From NCBI GenBank assembly GCA_002448235.1, contig DIXF01000001.1:525042-589041 (forward strand): a stretch of DNA of 64,000 nucleotides, in the 5' to 3' direction. The DNA is from Syntrophaceae bacterium UBA6087 (GTDB lineage: Bacteria; Desulfobacterota; Desulfomonilia; UBA1062). Positions 27,896 to 36,160 of this stretch are shown here, piece by piece (positions within the stretch are counted from its first letter, which is position 1; each line of letters begins with the position of its first letter). The translations under genes were made by a program, and so were the position numbers. The notes under the pieces were generated by a model. The model was not told the origin of the DNA and made no database searches. It was given only the letters and a program-made list of their open reading frames with translations.

Positions 27896-28524
27896 GCATA
27901 TCCTTTGATCTCGACGGCACTCTCACCAGCAACCGTTTTGTAGACAGCGTCTGGCTCTATGGCCTGCCCGGCCTGGTTGCAGAGAGGCAAAAGATCGATT
28001 TCCCCGCTGCACAGACCATGTGCATCCAGGCATATTCCGGAGTCGGCGACGGGTCGCTCCTCTGGTATCGGCTCCCGTACTGGCTGGAATATTTCGATCT
28101 GAGAGACATGGACTCCAAGCGCCTCGTCAGCCGGTATGCGTCTCATATCGAGCTGTATGACGACGTGATCCCGGTCCTGAAAGGATTGAAAGATGAGGGA
28201 TTCGATCTCATCCTGTTCTCGAACGCCGCACGGGACTTCCTCGATTTGGAGGTTTCCGAAAGCGGACTGGAGCCATTCTTCAGCCGGATCATCTCGGTGA
28301 GCGACGACTGGGGCATGGTCAAGGCCGAAGCGGCCGCATACGCAAAGCTCCGCAACACCGTTTCCGGAAATATCGTGCATATCGGCGACCACAAGCGCTT
28401 CGACTACGAGGTCCCCATGAGCGCAGGCATCACGGCCTACCACATCTGCCGTGACAAACAGCCCGCAGCCAACGGCTGCCTGCACACCCTCCACCAGTTC
28501 GCCGAAATAGTGCGCCTCCTTTAA
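27880..28524 (+). CDS. HAD-superfamily hydrolase
   Basis: HAD motif I SFDLDGTLTSN lies at the N-terminus, motif II is LILFSNAARDF, motif III includes KAEAAAYAKL, and motif IV is HIGDHKRFDYEVPMSAG. This is the phosphatase fold with a small helical cap after motif I. The substrate is unknown. ATG 27880 overlaps the GGDEF gene end; GGAAGGACAGG upstream supports it over the GTG at 27859. Confidence 0.86.
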   Translation: MGRGLSISFDLDGTLTSNRFVDSVWLYGLPGLVAERQKIDFPAAQTMCIQAYSGVGDGSLLWYRLPYWLEYFDLRDMDSKRLVSRYASHIELYDDVIPVLKGLKDEGFDLILFSNAARDFLDLEVSESGLEPFFSRIISVSDDWGMVKAEAAAYAKLRNTVSGNIVHIGDHKRFDYEVPMSAGITAYHICRDKQPAANGCLHTLHQFAEIVRLL

Positions 28525-28658
28525 TCCTTTCTATATTACATCCTGAACAAAAGACTTCTGCACTCCGGGTTGCGTGAATAACACTTTAATAGCGGCGAGT
28601 GTACGGCCTAAGTAATATTTATGAATTGATCCTGGAATTACATGGAAGAAGGGGTGCG

Positions 28659-28862
28659 GGCGTTGGCCGGCGAAGGGGGTCTTCCGGTCACTGAACAGCC
28701 CTTTTTGAAACATCTCAGGTTCGTCTTCGGGCGATCCCGTAAACTCGCTCCGCTTGCGCTGCGCTCAGACAGTACGGGATCAAGCGCCCTTCGCCTTCAC
28801 CTGGATGTATTCGCAAAAAGGGCTGTAAGGTGACCTCCAGACCCCCTTCCCCATCCAACGCC
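28659..28862. repeat. Long imperfect inverted repeat, arms of about 90-100 bases
   Basis: Matching blocks occur in order on both arms: GCGTTGG (28660-28666) with CCAACGC (28855-28861), GAAGGGGGTCT (28672-28682) with 28839-28849, CAGCCCTTTTTG (28696-28707) with 28814-28825, and GATCCCGTA (28733-28741) with 28773-28781. The whole could fold into one long hairpin. It resembles a miniature mobile or REP-like element; no flanking target duplication was identified. Confidence 0.7.
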
Positions 28863-29000
28863 TGAGCGAACAGGCACAGCCGGTGCTGCACCTTTCTTCC
28901 CGTTTATCTCTGGTGCCTGCGGTGAAGGGTTGCATCCCTTTGACGTGATTTTGAGCTCCCAACTAAAAAGCAAACGAAGGAGCCGGCAACGGATGTGCTG

Positions 29001-29040
29001 AAGGGGAGGCAGGGGGCCTTAAGGCCCCCTGCCTCCCCTT
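29001..29040. repeat. 40-bp perfect palindrome
   Basis: AAGGGGAGGCAGGGGGCC, then TTAA, then its exact reverse complement. No T run follows on either strand, so it is not a standard intrinsic terminator, although it would form a very stable hairpin in RNA. Confidence 0.85.
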
Positions 29041-29255
29041 CTCCTCGGAGCTTGATATCACCGGGTTCTTCTTCCTCCAGGCCATGCCTTTTAAGCTGCT
29101 CACCCGGAGTGTCCGTGAGCGCGCTTCACTATGCAATGTCTCCACCGATTCAGGCAAACATACAGGGAAAGATTTTCTCAGTGCCCTGCACTTTTTTCCA
29201 TGCCGCCGATCCATGCCGGCCGTCACAGGTGGGGCAGATCCTTGATAATGTGTCC

Positions 29256-29272
29256 TTGGCACCCCTGTTGCT
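29256..29272 (+). promoter_or_regulatory. Sigma-54 promoter of fliK-flgD-flgE
   Basis: TTGGCACCCCTGTTGCT matches the RpoN consensus, with GG at 29258-29259 and GC at 29270-29271 separated by exactly 10 bases. It lies 35 bases before the fliK ATG. Activation by a flagellar enhancer-binding protein is expected; no such regulator gene is in the window. Confidence 0.85.
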
Positions 29273-29306
29273 CAATAGGAAACACACTCGATAGGAGGTA
29301 GTAAAT

Positions 29307-30911
29307 ATGCAGTTGCCATTTACGCAGTTGCTGGGTCTTGCATCAGGGGCCGTGGATCTTGTTCAGAAAGCTTTTACGCACGGCAGCCGGAAAGGCGGCG
29401 ATTTTGATGCAGAGCTTACCTCGGCCCTGCAAGGCAAATCAGGGCATACCAATTCCCTTACCGAGATCCTTGCCAAGAAAGGCTTGCTGGACGATGAGGC
29501 GCTTCAGGGTCTTCTCGGGACAGCGGAAGGCCTCTTTCTTTTTCAGTTCATGTCGGCATTGAAGCAGATGGGACTGCAGACGTCGGACATCCAGCTCATG
29601 CTCGGCGGAAACGGAGCCCAGATCTCGGATGATGCATTGAAAGGCTTCCTTTCGCAAGCAGGAATCGGACAGGCCGAGCTCGATGCCGTCATGGCGGATC
29701 CCAAGGCCGTGGCAGACATCAAGGCTCAACTGTCGGATTCGATCAAGGCGCTCTTTGACGCTTCCGCTCAGAAAAACGGTATCGATCCCGATACACTGCG
29801 TAATCTCACCTCAACGGACTCGAATACCATCGACGAGGTTATCCAGGCTGTAGAAAACGAGAATCGGCATGCACTCTCTGCAGAATCCGCTGCTGCAGCT
29901 CAGGCAAAGAAGCAGGGCGAGCAGGAAATGCATCTCACCCTTGGCCTTATTCAGCGGAACGTCTCTCATACAACGAATGAGATAAGGGCAATAGCTGCTG
30001 CGATTCTGAAGGATGTAGTCCGCGCCGGTACTGCCTCCGATAAGGCCGCTGAGACTGCCGCAACGGAAGGCGGAGACCCGGAAATATCGTTAAAGGCCGA
30101 TGCGGCGATGAGTATGGCGGAAAAGACCCTCGGCATCTCCAAAGACGTTCTGAAGGACCTCTTCTTCGCAACAGACCCGGTGCTCCGGCAGCAGGCAGTC
30201 GAACAGGTGACCACACAGGTAAATGCTTACCTCAGGTCGCAGCAAGGGAAACCCCTGAGCCCGGAGGCCGCCAATATGCTGGCCTTCCTCAAAGCCGGCA
30301 TGAGCGAGCAGGAATTCTCGGGCATCGACCAGTCTCTGAAGCTGTGGCAGCCTGAGCAGGTCATGGCCGATTCCGGTTTCAAGGTAAACAAAGAAATGTA
30401 TACGGCGCTGTCGAAGAATCTGACGGGCAATGATGCCCCTGCGGTCTTCGAAAACCATATGAAGCAGGTCATCGACCAGCTGAAACAGACGCTGCCGTCA
30501 CAAATGAAGAACGGTGAAGGCCAGATCACCCTGCGGCTCAATCCTCCCATGCTCGGGAAGGTCGATGTGAGCATGACCATGCAGGACGGCCAGATCCAGG
30601 CATTGTTCAAGACGGATCAGGCCGTGACCCGAGACATCCTGGTGCAGAATATGAATGTCCTGAAGGAAGCCCTGGCGGAACAGGGCATCAAGGCGACCAG
30701 TTTCTCGGTCACCATGAACTTTGACGGCCGTTCGCCCCGTGATGGGTATGCGTATGCATTTGAAGGGCACGACAGGCAGAATCAGGGATCGGGACAAGGC
30801 GGCCGTCATTCCGATAATTCCGGCCGCACATACCGGGAGAATGACGGGACCGTATATGCACAGGCGAATTATTCGGGGCTCCTGGAGACAGGACTCGATT
30901 TTTTTGCCTGA
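29307..30911 (+). CDS. fliK: Flagellar hook-length control protein FliK
   Basis: FliK measures hook length and switches export specificity. The divergent Gln/Ala-rich N-terminal region (1 to about 390) is followed by the conserved Flg_hook domain: GEGQITLRLNPPMLGKVDVS and QNMNVLKEALAEQGIKATSF. Length (534) is typical. GGAGGT lies just before the ATG. It is first in a transcript with flgD and flgE under a sigma-54 promoter. Confidence 0.93.
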   Translation: MQLPFTQLLGLASGAVDLVQKAFTHGSRKGGDFDAELTSALQGKSGHTNSLTEILAKKGLLDDEALQGLLGTAEGLFLFQFMSALKQMGLQTSDIQLMLGGNGAQISDDALKGFLSQAGIGQAELDAVMADPKAVADIKAQLSDSIKALFDASAQKNGIDPDTLRNLTSTDSNTIDEVIQAVENENRHALSAESAAAAQAKKQGEQEMHLTLGLIQRNVSHTTNEIRAIAAAILKDVVRAGTASDKAAETAATEGGDPEISLKADAAMSMAEKTLGISKDVLKDLFFATDPVLRQQAVEQVTTQVNAYLRSQQGKPLSPEAANMLAFLKAGMSEQEFSGIDQSLKLWQPEQVMADSGFKVNKEMYTALSKNLTGNDAPAVFENHMKQVIDQLKQTLPSQMKNGEGQITLRLNPPMLGKVDVSMTMQDGQIQALFKTDQAVTRDILVQNMNVLKEALAEQGIKATSFSVTMNFDGRSPRDGYAYAFEGHDRQNQGSGQGGRHSDNSGRTYRENDGTVYAQANYSGLLETGLDFFA

Positions 30912-30931
30912 TGCCATAAGGAGGAAGAGAC

Positions 30932-31600
30932 ATGTCGACAGTAGGTTTGGATGCCATCCTGGCGAGCCAGAAAAGAAACGAAACCGCGGCAGATCCGGTT
31001 TCGAAGAATACCATGGGCAAAGAAGCGTTTTTCAACCTGCTCGTGAAGCAGCTCCAGTACCAGGACCCTCTCAATCCGGTGGAGAACACCGAGTTCACCG
31101 CCCAGCTCGCCCAGTTCACCTCTCTGGAGACGCTGGACAACATCGACAAGAGCCTGCAGGGTTTCATCTCCCTGCAATCCTCCGTAAACAACGTCCAGGC
31201 CGTGTCGTTCATCGGCAAGAAAGTGAACGCTCAGGGGAATATCCTGCAGTACAAAGGCGGCGATGCAACGATCAATTACAAGCTCGATGAAAAGGCAGCA
31301 GACGTGAGGCTGCAGATCTATACAGATGACGGTTCGCTCGTACGCACGATCGATCTGCAGAATGTCCCGGAAGGCGATGCCCAGCATGTCTGGAACGGCC
31401 TCGATGACAACGGCCAGGCCGTTACCGGCGGCAAGTACCGCTTCACCATACAGGCGCTCGATTATGAAGGAAACCAAGTGGGAACGTCCTCGTACGTAAT
31501 GGGTGAGGTTACCGGGGTGCGATATGACAACGGCACGACCTACCTCATCATCGGAGATAAGGAAGTAACGATTTCAAACGTCGAAAAGATAGAGGGATAA
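30932..31600 (+). CDS. flgD: Flagellar hook assembly (cap) protein FlgD
   Basis: FlgD caps the growing hook. The N-terminal GKEAFFNLLVKQLQYQDPLNPVEN is the FlgD signature and TEFTAQLAQFTSLE follows. The C-terminal part has the FlgD Ig/Tudor-like domain, including VPEGDAQHVWNGLDDNGQAV. Length (222) is normal. AAGGAGGA precedes the ATG; it lies between fliK and flgE. Confidence 0.95.
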   Translation: MSTVGLDAILASQKRNETAADPVSKNTMGKEAFFNLLVKQLQYQDPLNPVENTEFTAQLAQFTSLETLDNIDKSLQGFISLQSSVNNVQAVSFIGKKVNAQGNILQYKGGDATINYKLDEKAADVRLQIYTDDGSLVRTIDLQNVPEGDAQHVWNGLDDNGQAVTGGKYRFTIQALDYEGNQVGTSSYVMGEVTGVRYDNGTTYLIIGDKEVTISNVEKIEG

Positions 31601-31613
31601 GAAGGAGGCACAT

Positions 31614-33134
31614 ATGGGTATTTCCAGTTCACTGTTTTCAGGCATCAGCGGTCTTTCTACTCACGGCAACGCGATGAGCGTCATCGGCGACAACATCGCA
31701 AATGTGAGCACCATCGGGTTCAAGTCTTCCCGGACAACCTTCGAGGACGTGCTCTCGCAGTCTGTATCCACTGCCTCAGGCACATCCCAGATCGGTCGCG
31801 GCGCAACGCTCTCCGATGTGGACACCCTGTTCCAGCAGGGATCGTTCGAATCCACATCCAACGCGACCGACCTCGCCATCGGCGGCAACGGATTTTTCAT
31901 AGTTTCTTCCCAGAGCAGCGAGACCGACTACTACACGCGGGCAGGCCAGTTCCGGTTCGATGACGACGGGTATTTCACGAACCCTTCGGGCCTTGTAGCC
32001 CAGGGCTGGGCACTGGATCAGGACGGAAACGATACCGGGACCCTGACCGACATCAGGCTGAGCGCCTTTACCTCGCCTCCCCAGCAGACGGCGACCCTCC
32101 AGGCCATCACGAACTTGGACTCCACGGAAACCTCACGTTCCGTGAGCCTTTTCTCCGATGGCTGGGACGCAACCCAGGCCGAGCCCATCGGCGATACGGC
32201 CTATGGATACCAGACCGCCATCCGCGTCTATGATTCCCTGGGAAATTCCCTCGATCTTACCGTCTTCTACGACAAGGTCAGCAATGAGGCCGGAAGCGAA
32301 TACGCTCCGGGGGTTACGGACTTCAACAACACCTGGGAATACATCGTTACCTGCAGCCCGATCGACGATCAACGTACCGGCGTTACAGCGGCCGATGCTG
32401 CACAGGGCGTCCTCATGAGAGGGACCATGACGTACGATTCGGCGACAGGCGCCCTTGAAGACATGTCTGCTTATGTATACGATGGCGCGGGAGGCATCGA
32501 TGACGACGCGAACTGGATCCCCGCAACCTTTTCCACAGACGGATACCCCCAGTTCGACGCCTCGTTCGTGCCCGGGGTTACCCAGACCATCCAGTTGCAG
32601 ACCGGCGTCAGGAGCACCAGTGCATCGTGGGAGGCAGGCGGTGCCGCGAACGTAGGGGCCATTGCGGCAGGCAACCTCGCATCGTTCGCCACTACGGCAG
32701 AGCCACAGGCTCTCGCCTCGACCCAGTATGCATCGTCCTCGACAACAGTCTACCAGACCCAGGACGGCTACGGAACGGGCTTCCTGGAGAACGTCTCCGT
32801 CGATACGGACGGCATCATGGTGGGCAACTACAGCAACGGCCAGATCCTGTACCTCTACCGGGTCGGCCTTGCCAAGTTCAACAACGAACAGGCCCTGAAC
32901 AAGGTAGGCGGCAACCTCTGGTCCGCGACCCGCGCCTCGGGCGACGCCATCACGGGGCATCCGGGCGAGAACGGGCTGGGCAGCATCGCACCGAACTCAC
33001 TGGAGCAGTCCAATGTGGACATCGCCTCCGAGTTCGTCAAGATGATCACCACCCAGCGCGGGTTCCAGGCGAACTCGAGGATCATCACCACTACGGACGA
33101 TATGCTTCAGGAACTGATCAACCTGAAACGGTAA
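31614..33134 (+). CDS. flgE: Flagellar hook protein FlgE
   Basis: FlgE builds the hook. The rod/hook N-terminus (SSLFSGISGLSTHGNAMSVI, DNIANVSTIGFKSSRTTFED) and the C-terminal coiled-coil segment (SLEQSNVDIASEFVKMITTQ) are conserved; the central part is variable. Length (506) is within range. AGGAGG precedes the ATG, 13 bases after flgD. A terminator follows. Confidence 0.96.
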   Translation: MGISSSLFSGISGLSTHGNAMSVIGDNIANVSTIGFKSSRTTFEDVLSQSVSTASGTSQIGRGATLSDVDTLFQQGSFESTSNATDLAIGGNGFFIVSSQSSETDYYTRAGQFRFDDDGYFTNPSGLVAQGWALDQDGNDTGTLTDIRLSAFTSPPQQTATLQAITNLDSTETSRSVSLFSDGWDATQAEPIGDTAYGYQTAIRVYDSLGNSLDLTVFYDKVSNEAGSEYAPGVTDFNNTWEYIVTCSPIDDQRTGVTAADAAQGVLMRGTMTYDSATGALEDMSAYVYDGAGGIDDDANWIPATFSTDGYPQFDASFVPGVTQTIQLQTGVRSTSASWEAGGAANVGAIAAGNLASFATTAEPQALASTQYASSSTTVYQTQDGYGTGFLENVSVDTDGIMVGNYSNGQILYLYRVGLAKFNNEQALNKVGGNLWSATRASGDAITGHPGENGLGSIAPNSLEQSNVDIASEFVKMITTQRGFQANSRIITTTDDMLQELINLKR

Positions 33135-33153
33135 CAAACCTTAATGCCCTCTG

Positions 33154-33199
33154 ATGCACCTGGGTGCCCTCTGGCATCCAGGTGCATATAAGTGTCAAT
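33154..33199 (+). terminator. Intrinsic terminator after flgE
   Basis: ATGCACCTGGGTGCC (33154-33168) pairs with GGCATCCAGGTGCAT (33173-33187), a 15-bp stem with one G-T pair and a 4-base loop, followed by a T-containing tail ending TTTT. It separates the flgE transcript from the motA promoter. Confidence 0.75.
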
Positions 33200-33284
33200 T
33201 TTATGACCTCCCTTTTTGCCGGCCTGTACACCATGCAACTTCATAAGCTATTGATATAACGATATTAATTAACTTTCGATCCGA

Positions 33285-33301
33285 ATGGCACACCCCTTGC
33301 T
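33285..33301 (+). promoter_or_regulatory. Sigma-54 promoter of motA and fliLMNOPQR
   Basis: ATGGCACACCCCTTGCT has GG at 33287-33288 and GC at 33299-33300, ten bases apart, matching the RpoN -24/-12 consensus. It lies 39 bases before the motA ATG and after the flgE terminator, so it starts a second flagellar transcript. Confidence 0.85.
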
Positions 33302-33340
33302 CTCTACATCAGCAAAGAGAAAGTTTGCAAAAGGGGCTGT

Positions 33341-34117
33341 ATGGACATTGCAACGATAATCGGGATCGTGTTTGCATTCGGCATGGTTCTGATGGGGATC
33401 ATGGTCGGAGGTCCTCTGACACTGTTCTTGGATACGCCGAGCCTGTTCATCGTATTGGGCGGAACCTTCGGGATCCTCTTCATAAATTTCCCGCTCAAAG
33501 ACGTGTTCGGGGTCGCAGGCGTGGTGCGGAACGTGTTCTTTACCCAGGTCCGTGATGCCAAGGGGCTCATCCCCACGTTCGTAGGTTATGCAACCATCGC
33601 CCGGAGGGAAGGGATCCTCGCGCTGGAGAATGCAGCGGAGAGCCTTACGGACCCGTTCCTGAAGAAAGGCCTCGAGCTGGTAATCGACGGGCTCGAGCCG
33701 CAGTCCATACGCGATATGCTCGAAAACGAGATCGATCAGATAGAACAGCGGCACAACAAGGGAGCGGATATCTTCAACGCCATAGCCACCTACGCGCCGG
33801 CCATGGGAATGATCGGCACGCTCATCGGCCTCGTCCAGATGCTCCAGTCCATGAACGACCCGTCCACCATCGGCCCGGCCATGGCCGTTGCCCTTATTAC
33901 GACGTTCTACGGGGCGATCCTCGCCAATATGATGGCGCTGCCCATGGCGGGGAAGCTTGCGGCCCGCTCCAGAGAGGAAACGCTCGAGAAGGGGATGATC
34001 ATCGAGGGGATCATGTCCTTGTCGGCAGGGGACAACCCGAAGATCGTGGAGAGAAAACTCCATTCATACCTGTCTCCCAACCTGCGGGATGAATCCGATT
34101 CCAGGCGGGAGGAATGA
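33341..34117 (+). CDS. motA: Flagellar motor stator protein MotA
   Basis: MotA is the ion-channel stator subunit. Four membrane segments are visible, and the MotA signature ATYAPAMGMIGTLIGLVQML lies near 147-166, followed by GPAMAVALITTFYGAILANM. The cytoplasmic loop carries charged residues for FliG contact (DMLENEIDQIEQRH). Length (258) is normal. It is followed at once by two motB-like genes. Confidence 0.94.
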   Translation: MDIATIIGIVFAFGMVLMGIMVGGPLTLFLDTPSLFIVLGGTFGILFINFPLKDVFGVAGVVRNVFFTQVRDAKGLIPTFVGYATIARREGILALENAAESLTDPFLKKGLELVIDGLEPQSIRDMLENEIDQIEQRHNKGADIFNAIATYAPAMGMIGTLIGLVQMLQSMNDPSTIGPAMAVALITTFYGAILANMMALPMAGKLAARSREETLEKGMIIEGIMSLSAGDNPKIVERKLHSYLSPNLRDESDSRREE

Positions 34118-34118
34118 G

Positions 34119-34907
34119 ATGGCTCGGAAGAAAACAGTGGTGGTTGAACAGAAGAGGGACATGGGTATTTTCCTCTTCACCTCTCTCATGCTGATCCTCC
34201 TGACCTTCTTTATCGTACTGGCATCCATGAGCATCCGGGATGGTCGCAAACAGCGGCTTGCGCTGGATTCACTGACCGGGGGTTTCGGCATCCTCCCCGG
34301 AGGGCGCAGCCCGTTCAAGACGGAGAACGGCAAAGATATCCTCCCCCAGAGCGCGCCGATGAAAGATCAGTCTTCCGATATCAGGCAGGTCAGGGCAGCG
34401 CTGGCGCAGGACGGCATAACGAACGATACCGGCGTGTCCGAAGGGATGCTCGGCGTCACCATCACGCTGAAATCAAACGTCCTGTTCAAGACAGGCACGG
34501 ACAGGCTCAGCGAAGACAGCTTCAAGCTCCTCGACTCTCTGGCGCGGTTTGTTGCAAAGACCGACAACAACATCATCATTACCGGCCATACCGATTCCAT
34601 ACCCGTGGAGGTGCCGCCGTACTACTCCAACTGGGGTCTTTCGGCAGCGCGGGCTCTGGCAGTGCTCAATCATCTGAAGAATAAAGGGATTCCTTCTGCA
34701 CGGCTCGCTGCCTACGGCATGGGGTCCCAGCGGCCCATCACCTCCAACACCGACGAATACGGAAGGGGACTGAACAGGAGAGTCGAGATAACGTTTCTCG
34801 GCGATATAAAGGGCGGCATCAGCTCGCATGATGTCGAAGACGCGAACCAGGGCTTCAACAGCACGATCTTTGTCAAAGGATTCCGGTTCCACCTGGAAGA
34901 GCAGTGA
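34119..34907 (+). CDS. MotB-like OmpA-domain protein lacking the channel aspartate
   Basis: Architecture is MotB-like: one N-terminal membrane helix (about 16-36), a linker and a peptidoglycan-binding OmpA domain (ITGHTDSIPVEVPPYYSNWG, NRRVEITFL). When the helix is aligned on TFF with the next gene, the essential proton-binding Asp position is Ser22 (FTSLMLILLTFF against FSDMTTLLMTFF). It therefore should not conduct ions alone; it may form a mixed stator or have a structural role. ATG 34119 has GGGAGG upstream; the 34089 start lies inside motA. It directly follows motA. Confidence 0.85.
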   Translation: MARKKTVVVEQKRDMGIFLFTSLMLILLTFFIVLASMSIRDGRKQRLALDSLTGGFGILPGGRSPFKTENGKDILPQSAPMKDQSSDIRQVRAALAQDGITNDTGVSEGMLGVTITLKSNVLFKTGTDRLSEDSFKLLDSLARFVAKTDNNIIITGHTDSIPVEVPPYYSNWGLSAARALAVLNHLKNKGIPSARLAAYGMGSQRPITSNTDEYGRGLNRRVEITFLGDIKGGISSHDVEDANQGFNSTIFVKGFRFHLEEQ

Positions 34908-35614
34908 TGGCAAGAAGAAAAGATGCGATAAAGGTTCCAGGGCCAAAGAGAGACCAGTGGATGGTCACGTTTTCGGATATGACCACCCTGCTGATGACCT
35001 TCTTCGTCCTGCTGATATCGATGTCTTCTCTGGACTCCAAGGCAGTTCAGGAAATCAGCGGATATTTCAACGATGCCGCGGGCGTTCTTGAATTCGGCCA
35101 GATGCAGTCGGTCTCGAAGCCGGTGAGCTCTGTTTCCCCGAATATGTTTGAAGACATAGACCGTTTGAACAAGAGTCTGAACCAGTCCCTGGAAACCGTA
35201 GGACTCGGCGGACTGAAAGGCAAAGGAAGGGATTTTATCGAGGTGCGTCAGGACGAAAGGGGCATGGCCATGATCATCAGTGGCGACATCCTCTTCGACG
35301 AGGGCGCATCCGGCTTGAAAAGGGAATCTCTGATGGTCTTGAGCGCAGTGGCGCAGACTCTTCAGAACCTCGATTCAACCATATCCATCGAAGGGCACAC
35401 GGATTCTTCCGGCACAGCCGAAGAGCAGTACCGGATCTCGTTGCAGCGGGCCGGGAGCGTGCTGGATTACTTCCTTTATTCGGCGGGCTTGAGCAGCGCG
35501 AAATTCTGCCTCGGAGGATACGGTCAGGCAAAGCCTGTTGCAACCAATGCGACAAGCGACGGAAGACGTAAAAACAATCGGGTTGAGATCATTGTCCTGA
35601 AAAGCAAGATATAG
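34907..35614 (+). CDS. motB: Flagellar motor protein MotB (intact channel aspartate)
   Basis: The N-terminal helix carries FSDMTTLLMTFFVLL with Asp24 at the universal MotB position, so this copy can form the ion channel with MotA. The C-terminal OmpA domain (SIEGHTDSSGTAEEQYRISL, KNNRVEIIVL) anchors the stator to peptidoglycan. ATG 34907 shares its first base with the stop of the preceding motB-like gene and has GGAAGAG upstream. Length (235) is normal. Confidence 0.92.
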   Translation: MARRKDAIKVPGPKRDQWMVTFSDMTTLLMTFFVLLISMSSLDSKAVQEISGYFNDAAGVLEFGQMQSVSKPVSSVSPNMFEDIDRLNKSLNQSLETVGLGGLKGKGRDFIEVRQDERGMAMIISGDILFDEGASGLKRESLMVLSAVAQTLQNLDSTISIEGHTDSSGTAEEQYRISLQRAGSVLDYFLYSAGLSSAKFCLGGYGQAKPVATNATSDGRRKNNRVEIIVLKSKI

Positions 35615-35623
35615 GAGGACCAT

Positions 35624-36151
35624 ATGCAAGATGAGAAGGATCAGGGGAAAGAAGTCAAAGAGCAGGAAGAAAAGAAGAAGTCGCCGTTGATCAAGATAAT
35701 CGTTATCGTACTCCTCCTGGCGGTCCTGGCCGGGGGTGGAATTGCAGGCTATTTCTTGATTATCGCGCCGAAAATGAAGTCATCGGGCTCTTCTTCTCAT
35801 CCGGCCCCGGCGGCAGCGCACGAACAGGGGGAGGGTGGAGCTCAATCGGGAGGCTTCATAAAACCTCTGGATCCCTTTGTCGTGAACCTCACCGACGGCC
35901 AGGGAACACGCTACCTCAAGGCCGTCGTCCAGCTCGAGATGGAGAGCGAATTGCTGAACGGAGAGATCGACAATAAAATGCCGCAGATCCGGGACGAGAT
36001 CATCATGCTCCTTTCCAGCAAGTCCTTTGACGACCTTTCCTCCACACCGGGGAAGAGGGCGCTCAAGCGGGGCATGGTGGACAGTGTGAACAAACACCTT
36101 TCCACCGGCAAGGTGGTCAATGTGTTCTTTTCCGATTTCGTGATCCAGTAG
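35624..36151 (+). CDS. fliL: Flagellar basal body-associated protein FliL
   Basis: A charged cytoplasmic N-terminus, one membrane helix (about 24-46, IKIIVIVLLLAVLAGGGIAG) and a periplasmic domain with FVVNLTDGQGTRYLKAVVQLE match FliL, which surrounds the stator. Length (175) is normal. AGGAGG precedes the ATG, 9 bases after motB. Confidence 0.93.
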   Translation: MQDEKDQGKEVKEQEEKKKSPLIKIIVIVLLLAVLAGGGIAGYFLIIAPKMKSSGSSSHPAPAAAHEQGEGGAQSGGFIKPLDPFVVNLTDGQGTRYLKAVVQLEMESELLNGEIDNKMPQIRDEIIMLLSSKSFDDLSSTPGKRALKRGMVDSVNKHLSTGKVVNVFFSDFVIQ

Positions 36152-36160
36152 GGAGATGAC

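Larger units (their letters stand above)
28525..29255. other. Gene-free stretch between HAD gene and flagellar operon
   Basis: About 780 bases between the HAD gene and fliK carry no credible gene. The open frames here run through inverted repeats and look like translated palindromes. The stretch holds a long imperfect inverted repeat, smaller stem-loops at about 28865-28950, a 40-bp perfect palindrome and, at its end, a sigma-54 promoter. Confidence 0.7.

Noticed and set aside
28642..28833. A 63-codon frame in the long inverted repeat
   Set aside because: It reads through the repeat arms and resembles spurious products of repetitive DNA.
28963..29294. Two 99-codon frames over the 40-bp palindrome
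   Set aside because: They overlap each other on opposite strands, and the shared RQGALRPPAS-type segment comes from the palindrome.
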